DNA of 64,000 bases from Eutreptiella sp. 'Long Island Sound 2002' (lineage: Eukaryota > Euglenozoa > Euglenophyceae > Eutreptiales > Eutreptiaceae): NCBI GenBank assembly GCA_964036045.1, contig OZ038392.1, forward strand, positions 24,742,663 to 24,806,662. The letters run 5' to 3'. Shown piece by piece: positions 30,962 through 41,779 of this stretch. How positions within the stretch are numbered: position 1 is the first letter of the stretch; each line of letters starts with the position of its first letter. The notes under the pieces are model-generated. The model saw nothing but the letters and a program-made list of their open reading frames with translations, searched no databases and was not told the DNA's origin. The position numbers and the translations under genes are program-made.

Positions 30962-31135
30962 CGGTTTAGGGTGTACCGTGCCCCCCCCCCCCCCCCCCCC
31001 CGCCTAGTCCCTCCGCTCCTACCGCACTATCACTCCCTGCCACTGCCCTCCCTCCCGATTCGTGAGCAGAACTTGTTTCGTACTCTCACGATACGCTAGT
31101 GTTCTCGGGTAGGCCCGTGCGCGCCGCTGCCACCA
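30962..31135 (-). repeat. repeat B2 of the YR retrotransposon
   Basis: Starts GGTTTAGGGTGTACCGTG plus a C run, then CTCCTACCGCACTATCACTC, and ends GCGCGCCGCTGCCACC. It matches 31326-31500 at about 90% by eye in the same orientation. It is the outer end of the element. Confidence 0.85.
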
Positions 31136-31266
31136 GCGAGTCAGTCCATTGCCACAACATGCTGTGGCTCCAAATAGACAGCCTCATTTGTCTCTCTGGT
31201 TTGCATCTCCTGCTCTGTGATTTGTGGGGTGCAGTGGGTTGGGTGGGTGGATCCGTGATGTAAAAA

Positions 31267-31332
31267 ATAAAGCACTAATGAGAGAGGTGGCGCGGGTGTC
31301 CTAAACTGGGGTTTAAGGTGTTAAACCCGGGT
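31267..31332 (-). repeat. repeat A2 of the YR retrotransposon
   Basis: TAAAGCACTAATGAGAGAGG followed by TGGCGCGGGTGTCCTAA and GTTAAACCCGGGTTT matches 41712-41776 with few differences, same orientation. It lies between B1 and B2. Confidence 0.85.
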
Positions 31333-31500
31333 TTAGGGTGTACCGTGTCTCCCCCCCCCGCTTGATCGCTGCATCCGCTCCTACCGCACTGTCACTCCCT
31401 GCCACTGCCCTCCCTCCCTATTCGTGAGCAGACCTCGTGTCATACTCTCACAATACACTAGTGTTCTCGGGTAGGCCTGTGTGCGCCGCTGCCACCGGAC
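31326..31500 (-). repeat. repeat B1 of the YR retrotransposon
   Basis: Partner of B2; it overlaps or abuts A2 at GGGTTTAGGGTG. Confidence 0.85.
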
Positions 31501-31527
31501 CCCCACCACATGCACCAGCCCGCTTGC

Positions 31528-32340
31528 CCTGCCGGTCATGTCTACGCGAGCATGTGTTTTGCTTTTTAATGGTGTGCCGTAGCTGGGCGCCCTGCCAGCC
31601 GTGTTTGTGCGAGTACGTGATGTGTTATTGTCTGGTGTGCTGAGGTTGGGTGCGGTCTCTGCGGCGTGCGGGGGGGGGGGGGGGGGTGATAAGAGGGTAC
31701 GGTACCCTGATCGGGTTGGTCCCGCGCTGCACCCGTGTTGGCATTGGCCTCTGGGCTTGCAGCCGTGACTCTACCCCTCCCTGGGCGCTGCCCGTCACCT
31801 ACGCGCCGTTGGCCGGGAGGGGGGGGACTCGAATCCACGGAGACATTCGCCCCGAGCCCGCAGCCCTGCGGGCGCTGAATAGGCAGGCGTTGCACAGCAC
31901 CCACAGCGCCGTGTTCCCGTTGGGACCCGCCCGGTACTGAGAGGACGGATGGTGCCCTACCCGCCTACCGCATCTAATGCGCGCCATTTCCCGTGTCGGC
32001 ATTGGCCTTAGGGCTCGTGGCCTTGCACTCGGCCTCAGTGTGGCGCTGCAGCGTACAGAAAGTGTTGGCGGCCCATAGACATCAGGTTGGCGCGTGGTTG
32101 GGTGCGGTCTGCGCCCGTGTTGGCATTGGTTCAGGGCTGGTGGTCACATACCGCACTGAGCGCCAGAGGAGGCATATATGGTTCGCCCAACATGGTCCTA
32201 GCTGATTTGCTTGCTGCGCCCGTGTTGGCATTGACCTCAGGGCTTGCAGCCGCATACTTGCGTCGCTCCTGGCTGCGCGGGCGGCGGGCCGCGGGGGGGT
32301 GGGGTTCATCCCCTGCGGCCGGCATTACCGACTAAAATGG
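31528..32340. repeat. 3' noncoding region with short direct repeats
   Basis: Four copies of a sequence close to CCCGTGTTGGCATTGGCCTC plus AGGGCTTGCAGCCG occur near 31725, 31992, 32112 and 32217. A repeat of about 65 bp with GTGTGCCGTAGCTGGG-like and GTGTGCTGAGGTTGGG sequence is at 31528-31655. A 17-base G run is near 31670. This lies between the RT/RNase H stop and repeat B1. Confidence 0.65.
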
Positions 32341-32389
32341 GGTGCGTTGTGGGAGTGTTCTGGAGTTTGTGGACCGTATCCTGTGTCTT

Positions 32390-34161
32390 TTAGTGTATTG
32401 TGTCCGCGAAATGCGCTTGTAGTGCCCGGGACACCGGATCCGCTGGCTTATACTGCGATACCACCCAATACATCCGCGGCTGGACACAGCTCCAACGTAG
32501 GGTGTGATGTACACACCGCGGGATTTGGTGATGCGCGCGTAGCGGCGCCCGTGCCTGCATGTGCATGATCTGCGTAAGGGTGGCGAGGTTGTCACCCACG
32601 ACGTCAATACCCTTCAACCGCCTGTACGCCGCAATTTTGATCGCCTCGTGTAGGCCATATAATTCTGCAGAGTGCTGAGATCGAAGCCAGGCGGGCGCTT
32701 GCCGATTGCGGTACCCGGTATTAGCGCGCCACAGCCCCACCACGTATACGCCTTTATGCTGTGCTGTATCCACAAACCATCTGGGCCCCTCCTGAGGTGG
32801 CTCTGCCGCGCGCCAGGGACGGAAGCACGGCGTGATGGCCTCTGCCAATCCACGTGCCACCGCGTGTGGGGTGTGCTTGGATGAAGTCATGCCCCACTGC
32901 AGCCAGGCGAACGCGCCCGCCAAGAACGGCACGGCGGTGTGCCCGGGGCGCGATGCCCAGGGGACACAGCCCAGGATGCGGCGGAGTCCGCGTTGGGTGT
33001 AACCCGTCGTACACAGGCTGATCCACGACATGACGAGGGCCGCCAGGTAGCTGGTGTCGCTACATAGGGTGTGGCTTGACACGTCGATGTGTTTGCCCAT
33101 CCACTGGATGTGGTCCATCACTTCGAGTTCCGACTTGGGGCAGACTACCCGTCCCGGAGATTGGAACGTTGTCACAAGGTCCGCTGTGTCTTCTCGCAGT
33201 ATGGTTCCGCAGGTGCTGAATAGCAACACGTCGTCGAGGTACTGCACCAGTCCCACTTGGTTCGGGAGCTGCAGGCTGAGGTACATCCCCAGTTACTCCT
33301 CGGCTAGGGATGGGCTGTGCGCCCACGCGACCGGCAGCCCCGGGAACCCGTACACCGTGTTGCCAATTTGCACTCGTATTCCTCCGGTGGCTTCAGGCAG
33401 TGGTCGACACGTGTAGAACATGTTGGAGATGTCTAGTTTGGTGAAGAACAGGTGGATGTTCATGCGGCGCATCAGGCTCGTGGTACCTCCTAGTTGTTCG
33501 AGTGATGGTAGGTGCAGGCGCTCCGTCGGCGCGGCCGAGGACCCGTTGACAATGCGTGAATCCACGATGAAGGCCCTTTTCTGCGCGGATTTCCGCTTCG
33601 CGAACACCCGCGCGTTCGTGGGGGGGGGGGGGTGGGCTACGGCAGTGGGACGAGTAGGCCATCCTGTGCCATGCGATTGGACGGCGTCTCCATAGCGGTC
33701 CCCTGCGAGGCGCCCACTGGCGGTGTTCGTGCTGCCACCGACTCCCAGTTTGTGGGTGCATGCCTTTGCCACATGTCCCGAGGAATGGGCACACTGCCCG
33801 TCGAGCCCAGGCCACGGGCAGCAGTGCGCGGGGTCAGGAGTCTGTCATCCCCTTTGCGCTTGGGGCTGGTGGGTGGTGGGCTCACGTCGGTGCGTAGATT
33901 AGCTTGCTGGGACAGGGGGTTCAGCGTGTCCTTGATTGCCAGGCATACGGTCCCCGCGTTGTTTTCGTGCTGTGGTCCCACTATTATCGTGTTGATCAGG
34001 TCCGTGACGAGCTGCGTGTTCAGGGGCTCGGAGCCCCCGATCCGGGAGTACCGGGCGGCGACGGTGGGGATGGCGTCGGCGATCTCGCGTAGCACGGCCA
34101 GTGTGTCGACGTGTAGTGGCTGGTGCTGAGTGAATCTGGGTGTGTATGGCGGCGGCGCCAC
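32390..34161 (-). pseudogene. reverse transcriptase and RNase H of the YR retrotransposon
   Basis: The frame 34161-33637 supplies an N-terminal extension. After a shift at a G run (33620-33632) the RT begins: AFIVDSRIVNG, then FFTKLDISNMFYT (motif A Asp), GFPGLPVAWAHSPSLAEE (motif B region) and, after an in-frame TAA at 33295-33293, VQYLDDVLLFS (motif C, YLDD) and CPKSELEVMDHIQWMGKHID. A domain in RNase H position follows, with acids in RWFVDTAQHKGVYV, SAELYGLHEAI and DVVGDNLATLT, ending near YKPADPVSRA and a TAA at 32392-32390. The order and spacing are those of a complete RT plus RNase H. One nonsense codon and one homopolymer shift separate it from an intact frame. Confidence 0.8.
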
Positions 34162-35164
34162 CGTCTGTGAGGGTTGGAACTTGCTGAGATGGATGGGGAC
34201 GGTGGTACAGCGCCTCGTTCAGGGGTGGTGCGGGTGCTGCTGCCGCCTGCGTCCTATGCCGGCTCGGGGCTGGATCGGCTGGGCGATCGGGGCGTGGCAG
34301 AGGTGTCCGTGGGGCTGTCGGGGGCGCAACCGCTATAGGCGCTGTTGTGGGGGCTCGGCGGGCTGTGCTGGGGCCATGGTGCCATGCCGTGGGTAGAGGG
34401 TGCTGTGGTATCCGCATCCATTGGTCCTGGCGTAGGGGCTGTGCGTTCGATGGGGGCCGTGCAGCGGGCGGCCTCCATTGTGAGTTCCACCACTGCGAGT
34501 TCTAGCGCGTGGCTAACGCTGTCGTCCGGGGTCTATGGTACCCGTTGGGCTGGCTCTCGTGGCCGGCTTGCGGGGCGTACAGCATTGTGTATTGCCCCTG
34601 GTAGTGGTGTTTGGGAGTTGCCGCCTTCAGTAGCGATGTTGGCAGTGTCCTCCATGTGGTGGTTGCTGTTGTTGCGGCCTAAGCGGCGGTCGGTCCTCGG
34701 GGAGGTACTGGTTCCCGCCGCTGGTAGGCATGCAGCGGTACCGACCGCAGGACGGTCTCGCCCTGTGGTTGGTCGTGCGTGCGCTCCCTCGGGAACGTCG
34801 GCGGCGGCGAACCCGATGGGTACGACGGGCCGGACTGGGCGTCTAGGGCACGGGTGTGGGGTACTGGCCGTGGATGGGGTCGGGGCTGCACGCACCGTTG
34901 GTGGTGGTCGCCTCGCGGATGGCATGGCGCCTGTCGTGGCTGCACTGCGTGTGGGGTGCGTGTTCAGGTCCTGGTTCCAAGGTGATCCAGTGTCATCCTC
35001 CGCTGGATGGTCACTGTCCGATTGGCAGTCATCATCCGCCACAGGTACGGCTCTCGTGCTGGCTAAGTGCTGCGGCCGTGGTCGGTACGGTCTTGGGACC
35101 GTTTTGAACGCGTCCCCGGGCCAAAAGTTTCTGGTGGGTACTAGCTGTCGGATGTACCTGCGTG

Positions 35165-35797
35165 GGGCTCCGGTTAGGTGGGGCAGGGGTAGGCGCAGCT
35201 GATGTGGCCAGACCCACGCCGGTGGGGCAACAGCGTAGTGTCTCGTGTGCTTCTGTGAGTGCCAGCGCGCCCAGCTTGCCAAGGCTCTGATGCTGCCACC
35301 AATTCGGGTGAAGGTTGCGGCTCGGCAGCGCTTGAACAGGTGCCAGGCGAGTCCCAGCGCTGGTGTGGAGCGCAGGATGTCGTAGGTTCCTGACAGTTGC
35401 TCGGCCTCCCGGGAAGAGTCTGGTGAAGTCCTTGTGGTCCGCGTGGCGCTGTCCATATGTGCGCGCTCTCCATGATTCCAAGAAGGGTGACAGTGGGTAG
35501 GAGGTATCCTAGCCATTGACCTTCTCATCGTGGAAGGTGATCCAGCCGGTGGTGCCGAAACAAGCCCCAGCATAGGGACGCCGGGTCTCCTGCCCGCATG
35601 CAGTATACCACTGCAAGTAAGGCCGCGAAAAATACATGTTCCCGGGCCCAGTGGCCCCATGCCTGTCCTAGCGACTCCAGGTCCTGTGTTGTCGTCCACA
35701 CCCTCGGGGGGGGCATTTGGGGAGGAGATGCGGTCAATGGCTTTGACGGCCAGCCAGTGTGCGTCTATAATCGTGGGTGGTAGTACCAAGGCCGGGA
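35165..35797 (-). pseudogene. tyrosine recombinase, catalytic part
   Basis: After a shift at a G run (35706-35713) the frame reads WGHWAREHVFFAALLAVVYC followed by MRAGDPASLCWG. The Arg of MRAGD (35596-35594) is the box I Arg of tyrosine recombinases. A second frame gives GWITFHDEKVNG, a TAG, then DTSYPLSPFLESW. A third gives HLFKRCRAATFTRIGGSIRA, then WARWHSQKHTRHYAV, which supplies the box II His/Arg region, the His/Trp position and the catalytic Tyr (35237-35235). Catalytic elements are thus in the correct order but in three frames. The product would cut and rejoin circular cDNA at the split repeats. Confidence 0.7.
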
Positions 35798-36253
35798 AGT
35801 ATCCATATTCGGAGTATCCCAGTATCCAGCAGGCCTCGGAAAAATGGGCAAAATGGGAAAAATGAGGGAAAATGAGGGGAAATGGGGGGAAATGGGGGGA
35901 AATGGGGGAAAATGCAGATAAATGAGTGAAAATGAGATGCTTGTCCGCACTTGATGGTTGTTGCACCTTTTTGAACCACGTTGCATTGTCTTTGTATAGG
36001 TGTTGGCAATGCTTGTATTTGTCTACAGCAATGTAGTGACCTCCATGACAACTCTAGTCACCCCTGATGTTGCATGCGAAGCATTAGTAGGAAACACGTG
36101 CAAACACAAAGGCGGATCGTTGGTTCACATAACATTGTCGTGTGCAATGTGCACATGTCTACGGCGGTGGAACTACACCACTAAAGCAGAGGGAAACATA
36201 GGCTTTGTGCATTCCTTCTTTCATACTCTGTTGCTTCTAAGAACGAACGCGTT

Positions 36254-38265
36254 TCAAAACGGAAAACGATCACTCCACATCGCACGAAGATCGCACGAAG
36301 TGTGGGGAATTGCCAAAATGGACCGGGCGATCGGGTACATAGTGGGTAGGCGCAAAGCCATGCCCTCCCACCACTGCAGCACATCAAACTGTGGGGTGGA
36401 TGGTGTAATGGAATCACGATACACCTTCCATTCCCCGTTTTCAAGCAGTTGGCGTTGAGTTTGAGTAGAGGGAATGAGAGGGAAGGATGCAATTTCATGA
36501 GGCAATGCACCCAGTTGTGTTGGGTCCAGAATTCTAGCTTGCTTGGCAAGGTCCATGTGCTTGCCCACATATTTCCAGAGCTTGTCCTTGGCTGCTCCTA
36601 ACACCTTTAATAGTCGGGCATGCATTGTGTCTGCATCGTACAAGGCAGTGCGATTTTGCTTCTTGGGGTGCAAACGTTTCTCTGTCTGCGGCCGAAGCAA
36701 TTTCGTATCAACAACCTGTTGCAAGGTCCAGTGCAAGGTATGAAACCTGTTAAAAACACGATGCATGGTGGGCTTTGGACGCCGTGTTGTGCCATCCCCA
36801 CACAAGGTGGATGCCACTGACACCTGAAATTTGTCGAGGAGGCGAAACACTTCAGGTGCATGTTCCACCACAAACAACAGCAACAATCGCACATCTGCGG
36901 AGTGTATGTCCAACCACTCCTTGAAATCAATCATTGGGGCAGGAGCATTAGGCAATGCCGCCTCAACTGAAACCCAGCCATGGAAAAGGACAAAATGGGA
37001 GCAGTGCCACAGGGTACAGTTGAACCACCCGGCCCAACACGTGTCTGCCCAATCTGGTGGAGGTCTCTTGGAGTCCCCATCCTCCACTTGTTGCTGCAAC
37101 CACCGTCGCAACCTCCGTCGGCGACGTATGTTTTCTTTACCTTTCAACAGGGACCTAGCTTTTGCCATGAAATCCCGCAGAAGGCCCATGTGCTTGTGAT
37201 CGCGGAACACAGACCCTACCAAACTCAGCACATGTGCAATGCAGCTGACATGCACGGCATTCACATATCGGGGGGCCCAGGGCGTGTTGAATGCACCAAC
37301 ATTATAGTTTACATTGTCGGTTACGAATGCCCACACCTCATCTTGCAATGGGCAGGTATTGGGATCATGATATGGTCTAAAAAAAGGATCCCACCATTCT
37401 ACAAATGTCTTCCCGAACACATCACCATATTTTTCATCATCCTTCACTACATCCACGAAAATGGTGTCCACAAAATAAGCGGCCGCTGAAGTCACAATTA
37501 AAATGTTAATAGGTTCACAATCCCCATCTGTATCTGAGGTCTCGTCCACAAGCACAATCAGCCCACACAAACGATGCTTGAAAATTCTGGACCTGATGTT
37601 GGTCTGTTGCGTCAGGATGACCAAGGGGGCATGGTACTTGCGCAGAGCACTGTCCTCTGTTGGAAGATAGCCACCATCACGCAAATTGGAACGCAAAAAT
37701 GGCAATAGCTTACGTGTGGAGTAGATTGGTATGCCTGCTGCAAACACACCGTGCAGAAACCCTTGACAAGCTGCATTGCGCCTTTCACAGGGACCTGCCA
37801 CACTGGGACTGGGAATATCCGCCTGGAATTGCAAACAGCGGCCTTTAGGCTGCGGGAGGGCTGGGTTGGAGGGTGGGCTTACTTCTGCACGATGTTTCTT
37901 TCTCTCTTTTTTCGGAACTCCAGATCAATCTCACTCCGCTCCCTCTTCTCCCCGGCCACCCCTATACCCTTTTTTCCCTCTCTCTTCTGCTGCTTCCGGT
38001 CTTGCATTGTGGCCCTAACCTCCTCCTTGCGTGTAAAACCACCAGCCAAGTGCAGCTTGTATTTCCAATCTATGGTGGACACATTGTGTTCGTGTGTATT
38101 AGAGATAATGTGGTCAATGACCCCGTCTGTCGTCAGACCAGCTTTATTGCACGCCAGGCAATGCAACTGGGCAAAATGCCCAGCCCCATGAACAATGACA
38201 CCATATTTGGAGTACTTTGCAGTGAATTCCCTGCAAAGCAGACTGGGACACAACTTGGCATTCAC
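36254..38265 (-). CDS. hAT transposase with BED-like finger and 74-bp intron
   Basis: The exon from 38265 holds a C2H2/BED-like finger (LHCLACNKAG, then DHIISNTHEH) and a basic stretch. A consensus donor GTAAGC at 37882 and an acceptor at ATTCCCAG (37809) define a 74-bp intron that keeps frame. The long exon runs intact for over 500 codons to a TGA at 36254. Landmarks are GIPIYSTRKLLPFLR, LIVLVDETSDTDGDCEPINI (first catalytic Asp region of the RNase-H-like fold), WAFVTDNVNYNVGAFN (second Asp), VSCIAHVLSLVGSVF (CxxH), and a C-terminal dimerisation segment FDVLQWWEGMALRLPTMYPI. Function: cut-and-paste transposition of the surrounding element. An upstream frame at 38613-38380 (FIVPTLVHRLNSEADIPQEH) may be a further 5' exon. 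The lack of damage suggests recent activity. Confidence 0.85.
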
Positions 38266-38747
38266 CTGATGGCAAAGACTTTGGGGTGCAGGGGGTAGAG
38301 GTTACAGAGGTCTGAGTACCGCATGCAGATGCTGGTGATGCAGGGGAGGCAAGGGAGGCAGGAATCATTTTGTGATGTATGGTTTGTTGGTGAAAGGACC
38401 TGGGGGTCGGGGGGGGAGAACGATCTGTGTCATACACTGAATGCCTGCACACTTTGTGTCCCCGACCACAGCACTAAAAAAAACTGAACGCACACAGTGC
38501 TCAACATCTGCTGCATGCTCCTGCGGAATGTCTGCTTCACTGTTCAGACGATGAACGAGAGTCGGCACGATGAACTTCAGTTGCGGCAGTGCCTTGGCAG
38601 CGAAATTGGCCAATTTTAAGTGCCATGATGGACTACCCCGAAATAGGCCTTGCTGCAGGCAGCTGGCAATTGTTCCTGGGGTGTTCAGCAGCTCCGCCTA
38701 AGTGTTGTCTAAAACCGGTGGGAAAGAAATCAAAAATTCGGTCATCA

Positions 38748-39283
38748 TTAAAAGGAAGGCACACGAGTGTGATGCAACATGGGGCACCCCAGAGCACCAA
38801 CAACGGGCAACACCTCTTCATCAGGGGTGTCATTTGCACTTGGAATTTCATCAATTGGGCCATATTCCGGGTGTACATCCTGTGCGGCACTTTTTTTTGG
38901 TTGTCCTGCCTGCTGCAACAAAACATGCAGACATGCAGGACATGAAGAAATCTCCTTCTCAACCCAGCAAAACGAAAATTGTACATACAGCCAAACACCT
39001 GTGGACTCAGCAAAAGCCGAAGTTTCTCTTCGGATATCGTCTTGGCGGCCTCCTCACGTTTCCCAAAAACTACCGTCGGAAGAATGATATCGGCGTCTGC
39101 GAAGGTGGATTCGCGGGCCCCACTGTACTTGGCAATCAAACGCATCCCCAAAGAAGAAGCCTTTTTCCACTGGCCCTTCAATTTCTTGGATGACTGGGCA
39201 TCCGAGAGCCAACCACCATTCACAACCTCTTGCTTGGCCATGAATAATTTACCCTCATGAAGCCAAAAGGCCTGAGGATCCAT
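38748..39283 (-). CDS. accessory gene of the hAT element, two exons
   Basis: ATG at 39283 opens 95 codons (MDPQAFWLHEGKLFMAKQEV) to a donor CAG/GTGTTT at 38998. The acceptor TTGTTGCAG at 38913 leads to exon 2 (38912-38748), which reads QAGQPKKSAAQDVHPEYGPI and SANDTPDEEVLPVVGALGCP to a TAA. The spliced protein would be 149 residues, with a basic first half and an acidic second half. No domain is recognised. It lies inside the hAT inverted repeats, upstream of and on the same strand as the transposase, so it may be an accessory protein of the element. Alternatively it is the 5' part of a longer transposase transcript. Confidence 0.55.
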
Positions 39284-39645
39284 TTTATGTGACAAAGCTA
39301 AGCAAGAGATTGAGAATGAAAATGTAATAAACAACAATAGCAACAAACACCAACATATCACACCAACACAAAAATGTATTCCAAGTGGTCTAGAGGTACC
39401 CCGGTCACAGAGAATGCCGCTTTCCACTACAACAGCAAACAAAAGTTGGTGACCATGATGGAATAAACATTATGGAAAAATGGGGGAAAATGGGACACAT
39501 TTTTGTTTATCCCCATTTCCCCCATTTTTCTTGGGAGTCACCAACTTCCGTAGAGGAACGTTAATAACAAAGTTAGTATCCAAATATCCGGTGGAAAAAT
39601 GAAGTGAAAATGAGGTATCCGGAGGTACCCGGAAATTGGATACTT

Positions 39646-40000
39646 TCTAGGCTTGTAGTAGTGGTAGATTTTCACGGCACCGCACCGCTAAGATGAAGTT
39701 GTGGCCTGCTAACCCACCGCGGTCTTGGAGCGCCAATTGTTGCATGCGCCGTTGCAGCGCCTCCACCGGTGCCATACTCGGTGGCAATCCTGGGATCGCG
39801 CTAGCCAGTTCCCGCATGTAGGTCTTCGCCGAATAGCCGCGCACGCCCCTGTTGCAGATGGCTGCGAAGGAGGACGCTAAGTAGCTGCGCCATGCGCCGC
39901 GTACAATGTCCACGGCGGCTCTTGCGGCGCTGACGGTGGGCACCGAGGCAGGGGTTGGGGGGCGCTCTTCTGGTGGGGGGCGCCGTGCCCCAATCCTGGT
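39646..40000 (-). pseudogene. tyrosine recombinase, N-terminal part, cut by the hAT insertion
   Basis: The frame 39943-39647 reads a helical segment (YSAKTYMRELASAIPGLPPS, then VEALQRRMQQLALQDRGG) ending CRENLPLLQA at the hAT border. On the other side of the insertion the same frame can resume as LVLPPTIIDAHWLAVKAID, so the two halves were one domain before insertion. It resembles the core-binding N-terminal region of YRs, though sequence conservation there is low. Confidence 0.55.
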
Positions 40001-40008
40001 GCGGTTTA

Positions 40009-41700
40009 CTAGGGGGTCCTAGCCTGCCCAGGATGAGTCGCGCAGCAGCCAACACGTGGTTTGTGGCCGTGGTTGCTGGGGCTGCTTCCACCGACGCGGC
40101 TGTGGGTGGGCTGTTGGGCGGGGGCTGGCTGTTGTGCCTGGCATGGTTGGTTGCTCCAGTGCCACTTCCCGCATCTGCGACAGGGCGCCGCCGGCAGGCC
40201 GGACATGTCCCACGCCTGGTGCCCCTGGATCATCCAGTATGTCTGTGGCGTAGCCAGGACCATTCCAGCCTGCTGAGCCTGTGGGCAGTCGCGAGACCAG
40301 TGCCCGAATGCACCGCAGCGAAAGCAGTGCCCCGGTTTGAATGAGCACGGAGCGTCGGCGCTGGCGCGTAGGGTGCGTGTGGGAACGGCGGACCGAATAC
40401 TGGCAGGGCGTTCCCTGACATTGCGATTCCGGGCCCCATGGGCGCGCCCTGTTGCTGAGCGGCAGGCCCGCCCGGTGCTGTGAGTCGTCCTTGCCGGCGG
40501 CACCGCAACTCCTCGTGCAGGATGCGCCAGACCGTGAGTGCAAACCTGTCCTCAGCCCACGCAGCGTTGGGCGACCCATCGGATACCTCCTTGAAGAGAG
40601 CCACAATGCTGCTCATCCATGGTAGTAGCTCTTGGAGGAGCTTACCGATTTCGGCCACTGTGAGCGCTGGTATGATGTTTTGGCGATGGCGGTCGTTCTC
40701 TAGCCGGATCTCCGCGAGCACTCTAGTGAGTTCCTGGATGTGTTGCGCCGCCAGGGGTTGTGCTCTGAGCGGGGCTACGGCGGCCGCGTTCCCCGTTGGC
40801 CTGGGAGCCAGTCCCGGCGGCGGGCGGGCCTGTGCGGCTGAGTCCGGCGCCAACGAGTTGGCTGCCTCCGTTGGTGGTAGGAGTCGCGCTGCTGCCCCCG
40901 GAGACGTCCCCGTCGGCGTTGGTGGCGAGTACCGGGTGAACACGCCCAGCTCGAAGTTGGGGATGAGGCCCTTCCTATCCCTGTATGCGGCCAGGCACGT
41001 GAGGATCTCGGCCTTTGGTACCGTGACTCCGGCGTAGGTTGCTAATTGCGGCGCGACTCTGGGGTGGAAGCCGTGGTGGATGAGCTCCTCGCGGAACCTT
41101 ACGGCCACCTCCGCCAGCTTGGCCTTGTTGCCGTCGATAATGAGTAGGAGCGGCCAGGACGTCTCCACACCACCAGAGTTTGGTGAATGTTGTTGTAGGT
41201 GTCCAGCGTACCCTGCGGCACGGCTGGTGCTGGGGTGGTGATCTACGTGAGTAGACTCCGCGGTGGGGCTCCCATTGGGATGAGCGCCGGCTGAAGTGCT
41301 ACCCCGCGGAGCGCTGACAGTGAGAACGATAGGCCCGTTCCCTCCGTCAGTTGGATGGGCTCCGCGTTGGCATCCCCTAACGTTCTCGTCGCCTTCGTGG
41401 CCCGCGCCGGCGTGCTGATGAGCGACGTGTCCGCTGTTGCCTGCTCTGGTTCTGCTCGTACCGCCGCCCTACTGCTGCTCGCAAGCTCTGCCTCGGCCCC
41501 CACTGCCCGTGCTGTGTCGGCGTGTCCCGGATGCGTCGTGCTACCCCGGGAAGTAATGATCGAGGTCCGCGGTGGGCGTGGGCCCCCACCGACGGTGTGG
41601 CGACGCTTGGGCCCGCCTCGGCGTGCCGTTCCCCCGGCGCCTGCTCGGATGGCGGATATGGGGCATGCGCCGCCCCACTAGAAGCGCCTGATTGCGCCAT
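40009..41700 (-). pseudogene. gag of the YR retrotransposon, two zinc knuckles
   Basis: ATG at 41700 (MAQSGASSGAAHAPYPPSEQ) lies 12 bp past repeat A1. An Ala/Pro/Arg-rich leader with frame changes precedes the helical frame 41168-40230 (GNKAKLAEVAVRFREELIHH, ELTRVLAEIRLENDRHRQN, LLQELLPWMSSIVALFKEV). A further shift leads to the frame 40503-40009, with knuckle 1 CFRCGAFGHWSRDC (C-x2-C-x4-H-x4-C) and knuckle 2 CRRCGKWHWSNQPC (C-x2-C-x3-H-x5-C). By family role it would package element RNA. At least three frame shifts are present. Confidence 0.7.
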
Positions 41701-41711
41701 GATGTGAAAAC

Positions 41712-41776
41712 TAAAGCATTAATGAGAGAGGTGGCGCGGGTGTCCTAAGCTGGGGTTTCAGTTGTTAAACCTAGGT
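41712..41776 (-). repeat. repeat A1, 5' end of the YR retrotransposon
   Basis: Direct-repeat partner of A2 at 31267-31332; immediately followed (minus strand) by the gag ATG. Confidence 0.85.
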
Positions 41777-41779
41777 TTG

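Larger units (their letters stand above)
35797..39645 (-). mobile_element. hAT transposon nested in the YR retrotransposon
   Basis: Ends are inverted: the left end begins AAGTATCCATATTCGGAGTA, and the right end, read inward, begins AAGTATCCAATTTCCGGGTA. Subterminal G-rich repeats (GGGGAAATG type) lie at 35845-35935 and a hairpin-forming pair at 39475-39533. Inside is a two-exon accessory gene and a hAT transposase with an intact long exon. A clear 8-bp target duplication could not be read; only a GCCT is shared at both flanks. The insertion splits the recombinase of the host retroelement. Confidence 0.75.
30962..41776 (-). mobile_element. tyrosine-recombinase retrotransposon with split direct repeats
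   Basis: On the minus strand the order is repeat A1 (41776-41712), gag with two zinc knuckles, a tyrosine recombinase, reverse transcriptase plus RNase H, then B1 (31500-31326), A2 (31332-31267) and B2 (31135-30962). This A1 ... B1 A2 B2 arrangement is the split-direct-repeat hallmark of PAT/Ngaro/kangaroo-type YR retrotransposons, known from green algae among others. No integrase or protease is seen. A hAT transposon (35797-39645) has inserted into the recombinase region, so the retroelement itself is about 7 kb. Frameshifts and stops in gag, YR and RT show that this copy is inactive unless some are assembly errors. Placement of YR before RT differs from the order I recall as common (YR last). 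Confidence 0.75.

Noticed and set aside
34345-35202. 285-codon plus-strand ORF at 34.3-35.2 kb
   Set aside because: It is antisense to the YR retrotransposon, with GC-rich low-complexity translation and no domain.
39378-39395. tRNA-like box A (GTGGTCTAGAGG) at the hAT right end
   Set aside because: No box B at the expected distance downstream.
30962-41776. LTR retrotransposon interpretation of the 31-42 kb element
   Set aside because: The repeats are two separate short pairs in A ... B A B order, no integrase or protease is visible, and a tyrosine recombinase is present.
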